Assembly: GCA_905221605.1 (NCBI GenBank)
Contig: CAJNDS010002035.1
Span: 360,555 to 393,054, forward strand
DNA from: Symbiodinium natans
Taxonomy: Eukaryota; Sar; Dinophyceae; Suessiales; Symbiodiniaceae
DNA length: 32,500 nt
Reading direction: 5' to 3'
The translations under genes and the position numbers were made by a program. Below are positions 7,520-16,174 of the stretch, piece by piece. Numbering within the stretch: the stretch's first letter is position 1; every line of letters begins with the position of its first letter. Under the pieces are notes generated by a model. That model did no database searches, was not told where the DNA came from, and was given only the letters and a program-made list of their open reading frames with translations.

Positions 7520-10509
7520 ATGGCGCCGAAGAAGAGAAAATCGCTTTCAGCTGCAGACGGAGAGCAAGTTGAACAGAAAACCCAGATTCCAGAAGACGTC
7601 TTGGCAGAGCTGCGCGCTTTAGGCCATGAGGTGGACGCTTCAGATCTCATGATGCCCCTGCAACTTCGCGGTGTGACTGCAACTGCACTCGCCATTCTGG
7701 AGGCGCGGTTCGTTCGCATCTTCAGCAAGAAGTCCCAGAAGATACAACTTGTGTGTAGGCGGTGCTCTTGGTCTTCAATGGCGACCGGAGTGTGCAGGGG
7801 AGTAGAACACGCCGTGCACTTCGCGAACCCCAACCCCTCAGATGTGCAAAGGTACCTTGAATCTCGCGAGCTTGACTATGATGAGAAGAGAGCAAAAGCC
7901 TTGACAGAGTACAAGAAGTTTGGGAGCAGGACCAATGCTTGCGCCAACCCTAACCATGTGACTCCTCAAGAGTTGAAGGTTTTGAACGCACAGAAGCATC
8001 CGGCGGCCAAGCTCTGGTTTGAGCTTCTCCGTGCTCCTGAGGCGCGAGCCATGCTGCCAGAGAAGCAGCCTCGGCCTGCGATGGATCAAGAAGGTCTTGA
8101 GAGACTCCACGCTTTGAGCATCTTTCAGAACCACCAGTCCTTTATGTCCGTGGAAAGCAACATGACAAAGCTGTTCTTCAAGAACTTGGCGCCGACATAC
8201 AAGTGCCCAACCCGGTTTAAAGTTCGAGACGTGCTGGATTCCACAGCTGCGGAGCTGGAGGACTATAAGCAGAAGCTTCTCAAGCAGGGTCCATTTTGCC
8301 TTTGCACCGACGGTGCGACGATTTCTGGCCTCGGCTTTTTGAATGTCGGCATCATGGACTCGGGCGGTGTGTGCCGGAGTGCTAACTTCCAACATCGATG
8401 TTGGAGATAGTGTGAATGTCTAAGCCCTCAACCCCAAGGCCAAAAGCCTGACCAGCTTGTAATGTCTGCGCAGGTGTTACCATTTGGACCATATTTCGAT
8501 GGTTCATCGTGACAGCACGGCGGCTGGTCTCGCTGAAGTGCTGCGGCCTTACGCGCAGCACAGAAGCGTGTTCGGGATATGCGCGGACAATGCGGCCAAC
8601 ATTCAGGCCATTTCTGGTGTGGAAAGCTTGTGCAGGTTTGTTTCTCCCATAATTAGAGGGGAAGCTTTGATAGGAGCGAAGAAGGCTCTGAAGTCTAAAT
8701 TGATTTTACCAGTGGCTGCAAAAATCATTTTGCACGTTCTTGTGTGACCGGAACAGTCGGAGTCTGCAGATGTCTGCAGAGGGCCTTTCTCAGCCCATGA
8801 TGTTCTTGCAGGGCTGGCAGAGGATGTTGGACGTCTGCAATCGAAACAGGTTCCTAATGCCCAAATGATTTTTTCAGTGGTGGCTAAAATCATTTTGGTC
8901 GCTCTTGCGCTAACCTGGACTTGCAGGCCGCCATTGCCATCTTGGCTGCCGAGCGTCAAGACTTCGTGCTCCCTCTACGCTGTATGGAACACGGCATGCA
9001 GTTGTTACTCAAAGATGTGCGAGCTGCGATACCATGGTTGGAGAAGGCGACGAAGGAGCGGGGTCCATGCCAGGCGTTGAGGATTGGTGTTTCGTAAGGT
9101 TCTAGAGCCCTGAAGGGCGGGGGCGGGGGGGGGAGGGGGTGGGGGGGGGCGTGCGAATGATTTTTCCAGGCCCCGAAAAAATCATTGGGGGGGGGGGGGG
9201 GGGCGTCATTTACGATATCCCGAACCTCCAACCACAAGTTCACTTGTGCCCTCAGGAGGTGAACGCTGCAATCCGCACGGTTCGCCGCTCGAAAAAATTT
9301 TTCGGGAAACTCAAGGCAGGCCAAGAACTGTTCTGTTCCGATGTATGGCTATAACGTGTGCCCAGCATTCCCTGCTAGGCCTCCGGGCTAGTTCTCCAAC
9401 ACCGGAGAAAAACAAGACACAACTCGTGGTCCACGATGGCCGTGAAATGGGTACAACACCGGGCAAAGGTTGCCGAGCTACTTCGAAGTGAAGGCCCTGA
9501 GAAGCTTGGGCATTCCGCCAGGCAACGCAAAAAATTGCAGACCGCCTTGTTGGCTCTTGAGCGCCGCCCCCTCGAAGCACGCATCAGACGTGCTGTCCCC
9601 GTGATGTGGGCAGTGACTTCCGCCAGCAAGGTCTTTGCTTGCGCCAGGCTACCAGAAGCACTGGGCGTATGGTGCCTTTTGAAGAGTCGCCTCGAGGAAG
9701 CCTTGGAAACTTGCGATTTCAAGGACAGTGGTGAGAACAATGGGACGGTGGAGCTCAGGAAGAACAAGGTTCGCGAGCTTTATGCGCGCAGGAAAGAGCA
9801 GTTTTGCACGGACATGGTGCTTGCGGCCAGCATCTTTGACCCGCGCCCTCTTTTTGGTCTCGAAGAACCGGATCATGCGCACGCAGCTTTTGTGATGGCC
9901 CGAAAGATTCTACCCAACAAGTTTTTCGACTCGACCGAGGTTCAGGAGGCCTGTGTGTCCGACATGGACGACTACCGTGCGAAGAAGGGCCTGTTCCGGG
10001 ACACGGACTTCCCGACATCGGATGCACCTCTGTCAGAGGCTTGGAAGGCGAAAATGATTGTCTAGAGGCCGTCTAAAATCATTTCCTCGGTTCCCGTGCA
10101 GGTAATCGCGTGGTGGAAGAGTCGCCAACCTTCAAAGCCTCTGGCTGTCATGGCCGACAAGTTTTGGTCTTGCGCAACATCGCAAGGCCAGTGCGAACGC
10201 TACTGGGCCTTAGCCAACAGGGATCGCTGTGCCATCCGGAACCGTCTGGCCATCGACACGCAGAGCAAGCTGCAAAGCGTAGCAATTAATCTTTGGGCCG
10301 TCGTGCCCGACATGCCCCAGCCCGTACCCCCAAGCATGTCTGGCTGCCTCAGTTTCACCAAGCTTTCCGCAACACCTTCACACGGGATCTGTGGGGTGCA
10401 AGCAATCATTAGGCGAGATGTTCGGGCAGAGGTGCAGGACACATTTCCCGAGGATGATGAATTGTCCTTAGCCTCGTCCTCTTCTAGCAGTTCCGATTCG
10501 GATGAGTAG
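7520..10509 (+). CDS. hAT-superfamily transposase, 7 exons, apparently intact
   Basis: Exons: 7520-8370, 8474-8635, 8780-8849, 8927-9088, 9256-9315, 9379-10047, 10102-10509. All junctions are in frame and give 793 residues. The family cuts and pastes DNA in the nucleus. Visible: PKKRK nuclear signal at residues 3-7; BED-like zinc finger with CRRC (79-82) and HAVH (97-100); first catalytic Asp in CTDG (D264); second in ADNAAN (D322); the CMEHGMQLLLKDV block (C380 on), equivalent to the CxxH..L.L.D block of hATs; TRHNSWST at 447 on, replacing the usual TRW; C-terminal dimerisation segment with AWWKS and ATSQGQCERYW, where E690 is the expected catalytic Glu; Ser/Asp/Glu-rich tail. The start ATG at 7520 is the first in the open frame. 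Introns are 103, 144, 77, 167, 63 and 54 bp; introns 5 and 6 are GC-AG. Six introns are odd for a hAT transposase, so a domesticated copy is possible. I did not find terminal inverted repeats. Family assignment is strong; exact splice sites are inferred. Confidence 0.88.
8389..8404. repeat. 16-bp perfect palindrome in hAT intron 1
   Basis: CCAACATCGATGTTGG, 18 bp inside the 5' splice site. This intron lacks the 31-bp element but still carries a hairpin-forming sequence. Confidence 0.6.
8698..8729. repeat. 31-bp palindrome family, copy in hAT intron 2
   Basis: Arms AATTGATTTT and AAAAATCATT; 32 bp because of one inserted T. Confidence 0.7.
8864..8894. repeat. 31-bp palindrome family, copy in hAT intron 3
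   Basis: Arms AATGATTTTT and AAAATCATT, starting 14 bp after the GT donor of a 77-bp intron. Confidence 0.8.
9117..9203. repeat. G-rich tracts flanking a 31-bp palindrome, hAT intron 4
   Basis: Palindrome at 9156-9186 (AATGATTTTT ... AAAAATCATT) sits between G runs at 9118-9150 and 9187-9203. The G runs may form quadruplexes. Confidence 0.8.
10053..10083. repeat. 31-bp palindrome family, copy in hAT intron 6
   Basis: Arms AATGATT and AAAATCATT. The element makes up 31 of the 54 bp of this GC-AG intron and begins 5 bp after the donor. Confidence 0.8.
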
Positions 10510-10870
10510 TTCAGGGTCTGATGACGTTCACTTGTCACGATGCGCGCAGCATCAGGGGTGGGAAGATTGCAAGTGCAAGGAAGGAAACGCAATACTTTAC
10601 TGCATTAGCATCCGCAATACATTCCGCACTCGCGCAAGCTTCCCAAGCAGCCGGAAAGTCTGCCGTGGAGCATGGCATTTTCAGCTGCAGTCGGGAGGGA
10701 TGAACCAGTCGGCAGGACTGCAAAACTCTTCGTGCACATGTGCTCCTTCACTCTTGATCATTCCGATTCTCACCCTACTGCCCAATTGCCGAGGTCATGT
10801 TCTTATTGGTCCATCCCGGTGTTGCTGTGACACGCCAGCGGCCCAGTTCTGAGTTTCAGGGCGTCCCTGC
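10510..10870. other. 3' flank of the hAT gene, no firm gene
   Basis: A 60-codon open frame from the ATG at 10521 (MTFTCHDARSIRGGK...) looks somewhat protein-like but matches nothing I know. It may be a 3' UTR or element tail. Confidence 0.35.
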
Positions 10871-10877
10871 AGCCCAA

Positions 10878-10908
10878 AATGATTTTTGCAGCGCTGGCAA
10901 AAATCATT
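10878..10908. repeat. 31-bp palindrome family, most regular copy
   Basis: AATGATTTTTGC and GCAAAAATCATT are perfect complements around AGCGCTG. About 28 bp downstream is CTCAG|GCC, a possible acceptor, so it may mark an unrecognised intron. Confidence 0.85.
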
Positions 10909-10909
10909 C

Positions 10910-11660
10910 TGGCGATTTTCCTGAGGGGTTTCTGGGCCTCAGGCCAAGGGTGGAGTAGGTTTGCCTTATGCCCCACACACGAGGTTCATGTGGGCGTGGT
11001 CCTTGGACTTCCATGTAGCCCGGCGATTTCAGGCGATTTGTTGGCGATTTGTAGCGACCCAAGCCCAATTGACGTTCCAGGTTTTCTGTCTTCTGCGACG
11101 TGTATGCATGCCCGCCTTGTTTCTTAGCGCTGGGTTGGGCACAAGTGAAAGCTGGAACTTCCTTCCTGTCGGCTAGCCATGGCCTCCTCTTCCAGCAGTT
11201 GTGCTGGCGTGTGTGAGACACGTGAGAAGCACCTCGGCTCATGTCTTGAAAGGTTTCTGTCCAGAAGGGCGTCTAGTCTGCTTTAGTATCAGTGTTCATG
11301 CGAAGGATACCTCGCTATGGCGACTTGCGCCTTACTTTGACGGATTTTTGGTTAGGAAACTTATAACTCCAGTTATAAACGCATTTATAAATGGCAGCGA
11401 ACTCCCATTTAGCCGGCATTTATAAATCATTTATAAAACTCCCAGCGAGGCCCGGATGTGGGGGTCCAGCGAGGTCCGCGGGATGTCCAAAAAACGACAT
11501 ACAGGGTTGAAAAAAAATTGTATTTTTCCAAAAAAAATTCGGGCTTTGCGGGCGACACTTTTTGGAGCTACGGTCTGCACGTTTTCAGTTTTGTCACATT
11601 CCAAAAACTTCCCATGATGAATCAAATTGAATCACATGAATCATCACTTAGGCGACACAC
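10910..11660. other. No gene recognised; short GCGATTT and TTTATAAA motifs
   Basis: GGCGATTT occurs four times between 10911 and 11055. An AT-rich patch at 11355-11440 repeats CATTTATAAA several times, as at 14762-14970. Short open frames have no features. Confidence 0.4.
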
Positions 11661-11690
11661 GCGCGCACACACACACACGCACACACATTG
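11660..11690. repeat. CA-rich dinucleotide microsatellite
   Basis: Interrupted CACACACA run. Confidence 0.9.
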
Positions 11691-11817
11691 CGTCGCACAT
11701 GACAGGATTTCTAAATCTAAGAAAGAATCCAACACCTAACCAAGTGGGTTTACAAACCGACTTTGTACTTGCCATTCACCTATAATAGAGATGGCGTGGG
11801 CCAAAGGCAATGTTTGG

Positions 11818-11930
11818 CAGCAACAACAACAACGACGACGACGACGACGATGACAAGGAGAATAAGCATAAGAATAATAGCAACAAGAACAGCAAGAACA
11901 ACAGAACAATAAGAACAACAATAATTTTTA
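11818..11930. repeat. AAC/GAC/AAG trinucleotide-rich segment
   Basis: AACAACAAC, GACGACGAC and AAGAACAGC runs. The Asn/Asp-rich open frame over it is likely low-complexity noise. Confidence 0.8.
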
Positions 11931-12077
11931 TAAGGTTTAGGGTGTGCTGCATGGGGACGGGGAACTCAAGCCTATTGCGACCCTATATTTATATTTGTAT
12001 ATATGATCCCCCCCCCCCTCACCTTCCCTCCCCTCTCCTCCCTCCCCCCGCCCCCTGTCCGCTGTGGTGTGGTTGCG

Positions 12078-12470
12078 GGTTGGTTAAAAGGTTTAGGGTT
12101 TTAGGGCTTAGGGTTTGAGAGTTTAGGGTTCAAGGTTTAGGGTTAGGGTTTAGGGTTTAGGGTTAAGGGTTTAGGGTTTAGGGTTTAGGGTTTAGGGTTT
12201 AGGGTTTAGGGTTTAGGGTTTAGGGTTTAGGGTTTAGGGTTTAGGGTTTAGGGTTTAGGGTTTAGGGTTTAGGGTGCAGGGTTCAGGGTTCAGGGTTCAG
12301 GGTTTAGGGTTTAGGGTTTAGGGTTTATTTAGGGTTTAGGGTTTATTTAGGGTTTAGGGTCTAGGGTCTAGGGTTCAGGGTTCAGGGTTTAGGGTTTAGG
12401 GCTTCAGGTTCAGGATTTAGGGTTTAGGGTTTAAGGTTTAAGGGTTAAGGTTTAAGGTTTAAGGTTTAGG
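12078..12470 (+). repeat. Long TTTAGGG telomere-type tract, degenerate
   Basis: Almost 400 bp. The centre (12175-12272) is near-perfect; the flanks carry TTCAGGG, TCTAGGG, TTTATTTAGGG and TTAAGGT variants. Confidence 0.95.
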
Positions 12471-12598
12471 CGGCTGGGGGGGAGGGCATACGGGGGAGGG
12501 GGGGGAGCTGGCGAACCGAGAAATATATACACATATAAACACTGAACCTTTATAAACCCAGCCACCTCCCTTCCAAACCCCACCTCACACTCCCACTC

Positions 12599-12780
12599 GT
12601 CCCAAACCCTAAGCCTCAAACCCCAAGTCCTGAACCCTATACCTGAAACCCTAAGACCCTAATACCCTAAAACCCTAAGTCCCAAACCCAAAAACCCCAC
12701 AACCCCGAAGCCATAAACCCTAAAACCAAAAACCCTGAAAACCAAAACCTTAAACCCTATATAACCCGAAGGCCTAAATA
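12599..12780 (-). repeat. Degenerate CCCTAAA-like tract
   Basis: Diverged CCCTAA-type units (CCCTAAGC, CCTAAAACC, ACCCTAAT). Confidence 0.7.
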
Positions 12781-12969
12781 ACAGGGATCGGGGGGAAACC
12801 AAAAACCCTGTACCTTAGAAGCCCCTCCTTGAAGAAGGGGAGGCCGCCTCAACCACGATAAATCCTGAACCCCAACCTCGCTCCCGCCATAAACCGGGCG
12901 CGGGCCGGTCCCAAACTCCCACACGCCCACCCCTCCACACGCCCACCCCCTCCCACCCACCCTGGCCTG

Positions 12970-13243
12970 GGCGTGACGCGGCCCTGACACGCCCTGACGC
13001 GGCCCTGACACGGCCCTGACACGGCCCTGACACGCCCTTGACACGGCCCTGACACGGCCCTGACACGGCCCTGACACGGCCTGACACGGCCCTGACACGG
13101 CCCTGACACGGCCCTGACACGCCCCTGACACGCCCCTGACACGGCCCTGACACGGCCCTGACACGCCCCTGACACGCCCTGACACGACCCTGACATGACC
13201 CTGACACGCCCCCGACACGGCCCTGACACGCCCCTGACATGCC
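12970..13243. repeat. 11-bp minisatellite CCCTGACACGG
   Basis: About 23 units, with CCCTGACACGC as the main variant. It creates long open frames on the - strand reading VSGPCQGR in a loop; these are not genes. Confidence 0.95.
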
Positions 13244-13261
13244 CCGTTTTCGCCGTGTTTG

Positions 13262-14150
13262 CTTTTCCAACCTCCCCATCTGGGCTCTAAAAATGGGGTT
13301 GGGAATCGTGGTTTTGGGTTGTTTTGGGTTTCAGGCGCCTTTCCCAGACCCCCGTTCTGGAGCCGAGAACGTGGGTCTGGAAATGGCGGTTTTCGTTGGA
13401 AGACCGGTTCCAACCCCCCCCCATCTGGACTCCAAAAAAAGGGGGGTTTTGGGTTATTTTGGGTTCCAGGCGCCTTTCCCAGACCCCCGTTCTCGAGCCG
13501 AGAACCTGGGTCTGGAAATGGCGGTTTGCGTTGGAAAACCTGTTTCACCCCCCTTTCATCTGGGCTTTAAAAATGGGGTTGAATCGTGATTTTGGGTTGT
13601 GGGTCCAGGCGCCTTTCCCAGACCCCGTTCTGGAGCCGAGAGTGGGTCTGGAAATGTCAGTTTTCGTTCGAAAACTTGTTCCAACCCCACCCCCCTGGTC
13701 TGGGCTCCAAAAATGGGGGGGGGGGGGGATCGTGGTTTGGGGTTATTTTGGGTTCCAAGCGCCTTTCCCAGACCCTCTCGTTGAGAACCTGGGTCTGGAA
13801 ATGGCGGCTTTCGTCGAAAAACCTGTTCCAACCCCCCATCTGGGCTCTAAAAATGGGGGTTGGGAATCGTGGTTTTGGGTTGTTTTGGGTCCCAGGCGCC
13901 TTTCGCAGACCCCCGTTCTCGAGTCGAAACCTGGGTCTGGGGCGGCTTTCGTTGGAAAATGTTGGAAAACCTGTTCCAACACCCCCCCCCATCTGGGCTC
14001 TAAAAATGAGGTTGGGAATCGGGGTTTCAGGCACCTTTTCCAGACCCCCGTTCTCGAGCCGAGAACCTGGGTCTGGAAACGGCGTTGGGAATCGTGGTTT
14101 TGGGTTGATTTGGGTTCGAAAGCATCCGTACCAGACCCCCCATTCTAGAT
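13262..14150. repeat. Satellite, 135-150 bp unit, six copies plus a truncated one
   Basis: The landmark GGCGCCTTTCCCAGACC starts at 13334, 13469, 13608, 13758, 13895 and 14030, with a shortened copy at about 14120. Each unit also holds ATCTGGGCTC-TAAAAATGGG, ATCGTGGTTTTGGGTT and a palindrome centred on TTCTCGAGCCGAGAA. Long open frames on both strands follow the repeat and look non-genic. Confidence 0.93.
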
Positions 14151-14165
14151 TTGGGGGATGGGGTT

Positions 14166-14510
14166 CAGGGTTTGGGGTTTAGGGTTTGGGGCTGCATGGG
14201 GGTGGCGAAACCCCTTGCATGGGGGTGGCGAAACCCCAAGCCTAAAGCCCTATACCCATACAAACCTTAAGCCTTCAACCCGAAAAAAACCCTGAGCCCT
14301 AGACCATCCCATGCAAAATTTGTTATATTCACCCTCCAAGAAATCAAGCCCCTGTTTTCCTTGTAGATAAACCTTGTCCCTAATGAGGGTTTAGGGAGGG
14401 TTTAGGGCAGAGCTGTTAGCAGGGGGCGGGGGGGGGAAGGGGAGGGGGGGGGGTACGGGGGGCCGAAGGGGGGAGAGCCCCAACCTAAAACAAGAACTAT
14501 CATAATAAAC
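14166..14510. other. Low-complexity interval without a gene
   Basis: Contains a direct repeat of GCATGGGGGTGGCGAAACCC (14193 and 14217), short CCCTAA-type stretches and a G-rich block at 14423-14475. Confidence 0.6.
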
Positions 14511-14526
14511 ATAGTGACACTTTAGG

Positions 14527-14760
14527 CGTCACGGGCGAGCCTCGTGGTGCATACAAAAGTTAAAACAAAGGCATCACGGGCGAGCCTCGTGGTGCACCAT
14601 GGGCAAGCCACACGCGTGTTAAAAGACGCACAAAAATGTGTAAAACAAAGTGTCAAAACCGAGCACGGTGAAGCCAAAAAAATGACCAGGTGGAAATGTC
14701 AAAACCGAGCACGTTGAAGCAAAACATGGACGACGTGGAAATTTCAAAACATGCTCGTGG
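14527..14760 (+). repeat. Region with 45-46 bp periodicity
   Basis: TCACGGGCGAGCCTCGTGGT occurs at 14529 and 14574. TGTCAAAACCGAGCACG occurs at 14651 and 14697, with a weaker TTTCAAAAC...GCTCG at 14742. Spacing is 45-46 bp in both sets. Confidence 0.7.
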
Positions 14761-14761
14761 G

Positions 14762-14985
14762 GCATTTATAATTACTTAGCGAGGATTTATAAACGACTTG
14801 CAAATGATTCTAAATCAGTTCACAAATAGTTAGTATGTGCACTTGTAAATACTCTAAATGAATACAAGCGTTTGTAATTGCCCCTGCATTTATAATTGCA
14901 GTATAAGTATGTAGTGCACTTATAAACCCACTTGGCATGGTTATAACTTGACTTAGCTGGTTTATAAATCAGGTTATATTTGACC
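14762..14985. other. AT-rich segment with recurrent TTTATAA motifs
   Basis: CATTTATAATT, GATTTATAAAC, ACTTATAAACC, GGTTTATAAATC and similar recur about every 20-40 bp. No coding signal. Resembles 11355-11440. Confidence 0.5.
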
Positions 14986-15000
14986 AATCCAAAAAACCAT

Positions 15001-15330
15001 CAAAGTACGCACTATCCTCTTCTGGAGTCTTTACCGTCTCCAGCCTTGCCACAAGTGCGACCACGTGGCAAAGACTCCTACGTCTTGCACAAACCGCACC
15101 ACACGCCCGTCACGGTGCACTTGGACAATAGGTTTTTGTCGTGAAGGCCTACAATGGACGCAGCTGCAGCATTCCAATGACAACCCTTGGTGTGGAGGCT
15201 GCATGGGTGCATTGCCTTTACAAAAGCCCAGGAGTGGAACGATGATCGCCCCAGCCCCGTTTCTGCTCGTCGCCGTCGCCGTGCTCCGAGTGTGTCTAAT
15301 ATGACAGTAACCCGCGTGATGGAGGGCTAA
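15001..15330 (+). CDS. Possible two-exon gene fragment, function unknown
   Basis: Two open segments join in frame: up to 15131 (…RGKDSYVLHKPHHTPVTVHL) and 15198-15330 (LHGCIAFTKAQEWNDDR…, then RRRRR and TAA). The 66-bp intron would be GT-AG. No start is visible; the first exon is open to the left edge of the AT-rich block. A 102-codon frame on the - strand covers the same bases, so strand is uncertain. No family recognised. Confidence 0.3.
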
Positions 15331-15577
15331 TGACAACAATGATGACGCGCGATCATGCTTTCCCTGGACGTGTCAGGCCAAAAGCCGGCGTCAGTTAGTA
15401 GATGGCAAACACAGATGCAAGTTTGCAGCCATGTTTCGAAGGGGTCCGTGGCTGAAACAGAGAAAGCTCCTTGCAGGACAATTCAAAGCTCATGGAACTC
15501 CATGACTTTGTAGGGCTTGCTTCCTTTTTGTCTGCAGCGTCTCTTCTAGCCTGCTGGACGGTGGCGGGGGGGGGGAG

Positions 15578-15695
15578 AGGATTTTTGCGGGCCCCCAAAA
15601 ATCATTCATTTCTCTTCAGGCCTTCAGAGGGGAGGGGGGGGGGGGGGGGGGGGAGGCTGGAGGGCGGGGGGGAGGGGCGGGGCGGGTTGGGGGCG
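15578..15695. repeat. Degenerate 31-bp palindrome copy and G-rich tract
   Basis: GGATTTTTGC and CAAAAATCATT (15578-15606) form a shortened family member. It is followed by a G-rich tract with A and C interruptions (15630-15695). Confidence 0.55.
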
Positions 15696-15992
15696 GGAGA
15701 GCCCTAAACCCTGGAACCCTAGACCCTAAACCCTACCACTTGCAGTTGCCGTTCTGAAGGTCATTTTGCCTCCTCAACTTCTTCAAGAGGGTCCTCAACT
15801 TCGTTCAACAGGCCAGAGTCGAGCCAGAGTGGCCTGTGAAGACCAGGGAGTAATGAGGGTTGAGGAGTTAGGGTTTCGGATTCAGAGATGAGGGTTAGTT
15901 TAGGGCTTACGTTGTTAAGGCCATAGGGTTTCAGGGTTTTACGATTTTGGGGTCTAGGGTTTAGGGTTTATTGGCCTCCTGCACGACCCGAG

Positions 15993-16054
15993 GTATTGAC
16001 GCAATTGACTATGAGCCTTCAAAGGGCTCTCCCAAGTGGCTGAAAATACTTCGT
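15993..16054 (+). other. Possible exon resembling an ATP-dependent DNA ligase segment
   Basis: After CCCGAG the frame reads IDAIDYEPSKGSPKWLKILR and then stops. Eukaryotic ATP-dependent DNA ligases have YEPSKRSxxWLKLKKD just after motif V. The match covers only about 14 residues, so it may be a relic exon or chance. Confidence 0.3.
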
Positions 16055-16174
16055 TGAGGGTTTCGGCAATTTTCGGGGTCCACACCACGGGGTTCAACGC
16101 TGCAGCCTTCTCTACACTGCAAAGGTGCTCGTGTCAAGCCCGCGTCAAGCTTCGCTTTTCTGAGACCGTCCGCC

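Noticed and set aside
8865-9080. Open frame running through the 31-bp palindrome into hAT exon 4 in a different frame
   Set aside because: It reads intron sequence; the hAT motif CMEHGMQLLLKD is in another frame reached by splicing at 8849/8927.
12757-13548. 263-residue open frame on the - strand rich in VSGPCQGR, and two overlapping ones
   Set aside because: It simply translates the 11-bp minisatellite and the adjacent satellite in frame; several frames are open at once, as expected for such repeats.
13324-14182. Open frames of 198 and 274 codons on the + strand
   Set aside because: They follow the 135-150 bp satellite, repeat the same peptide with frame slips, and have counterparts on the other strand.
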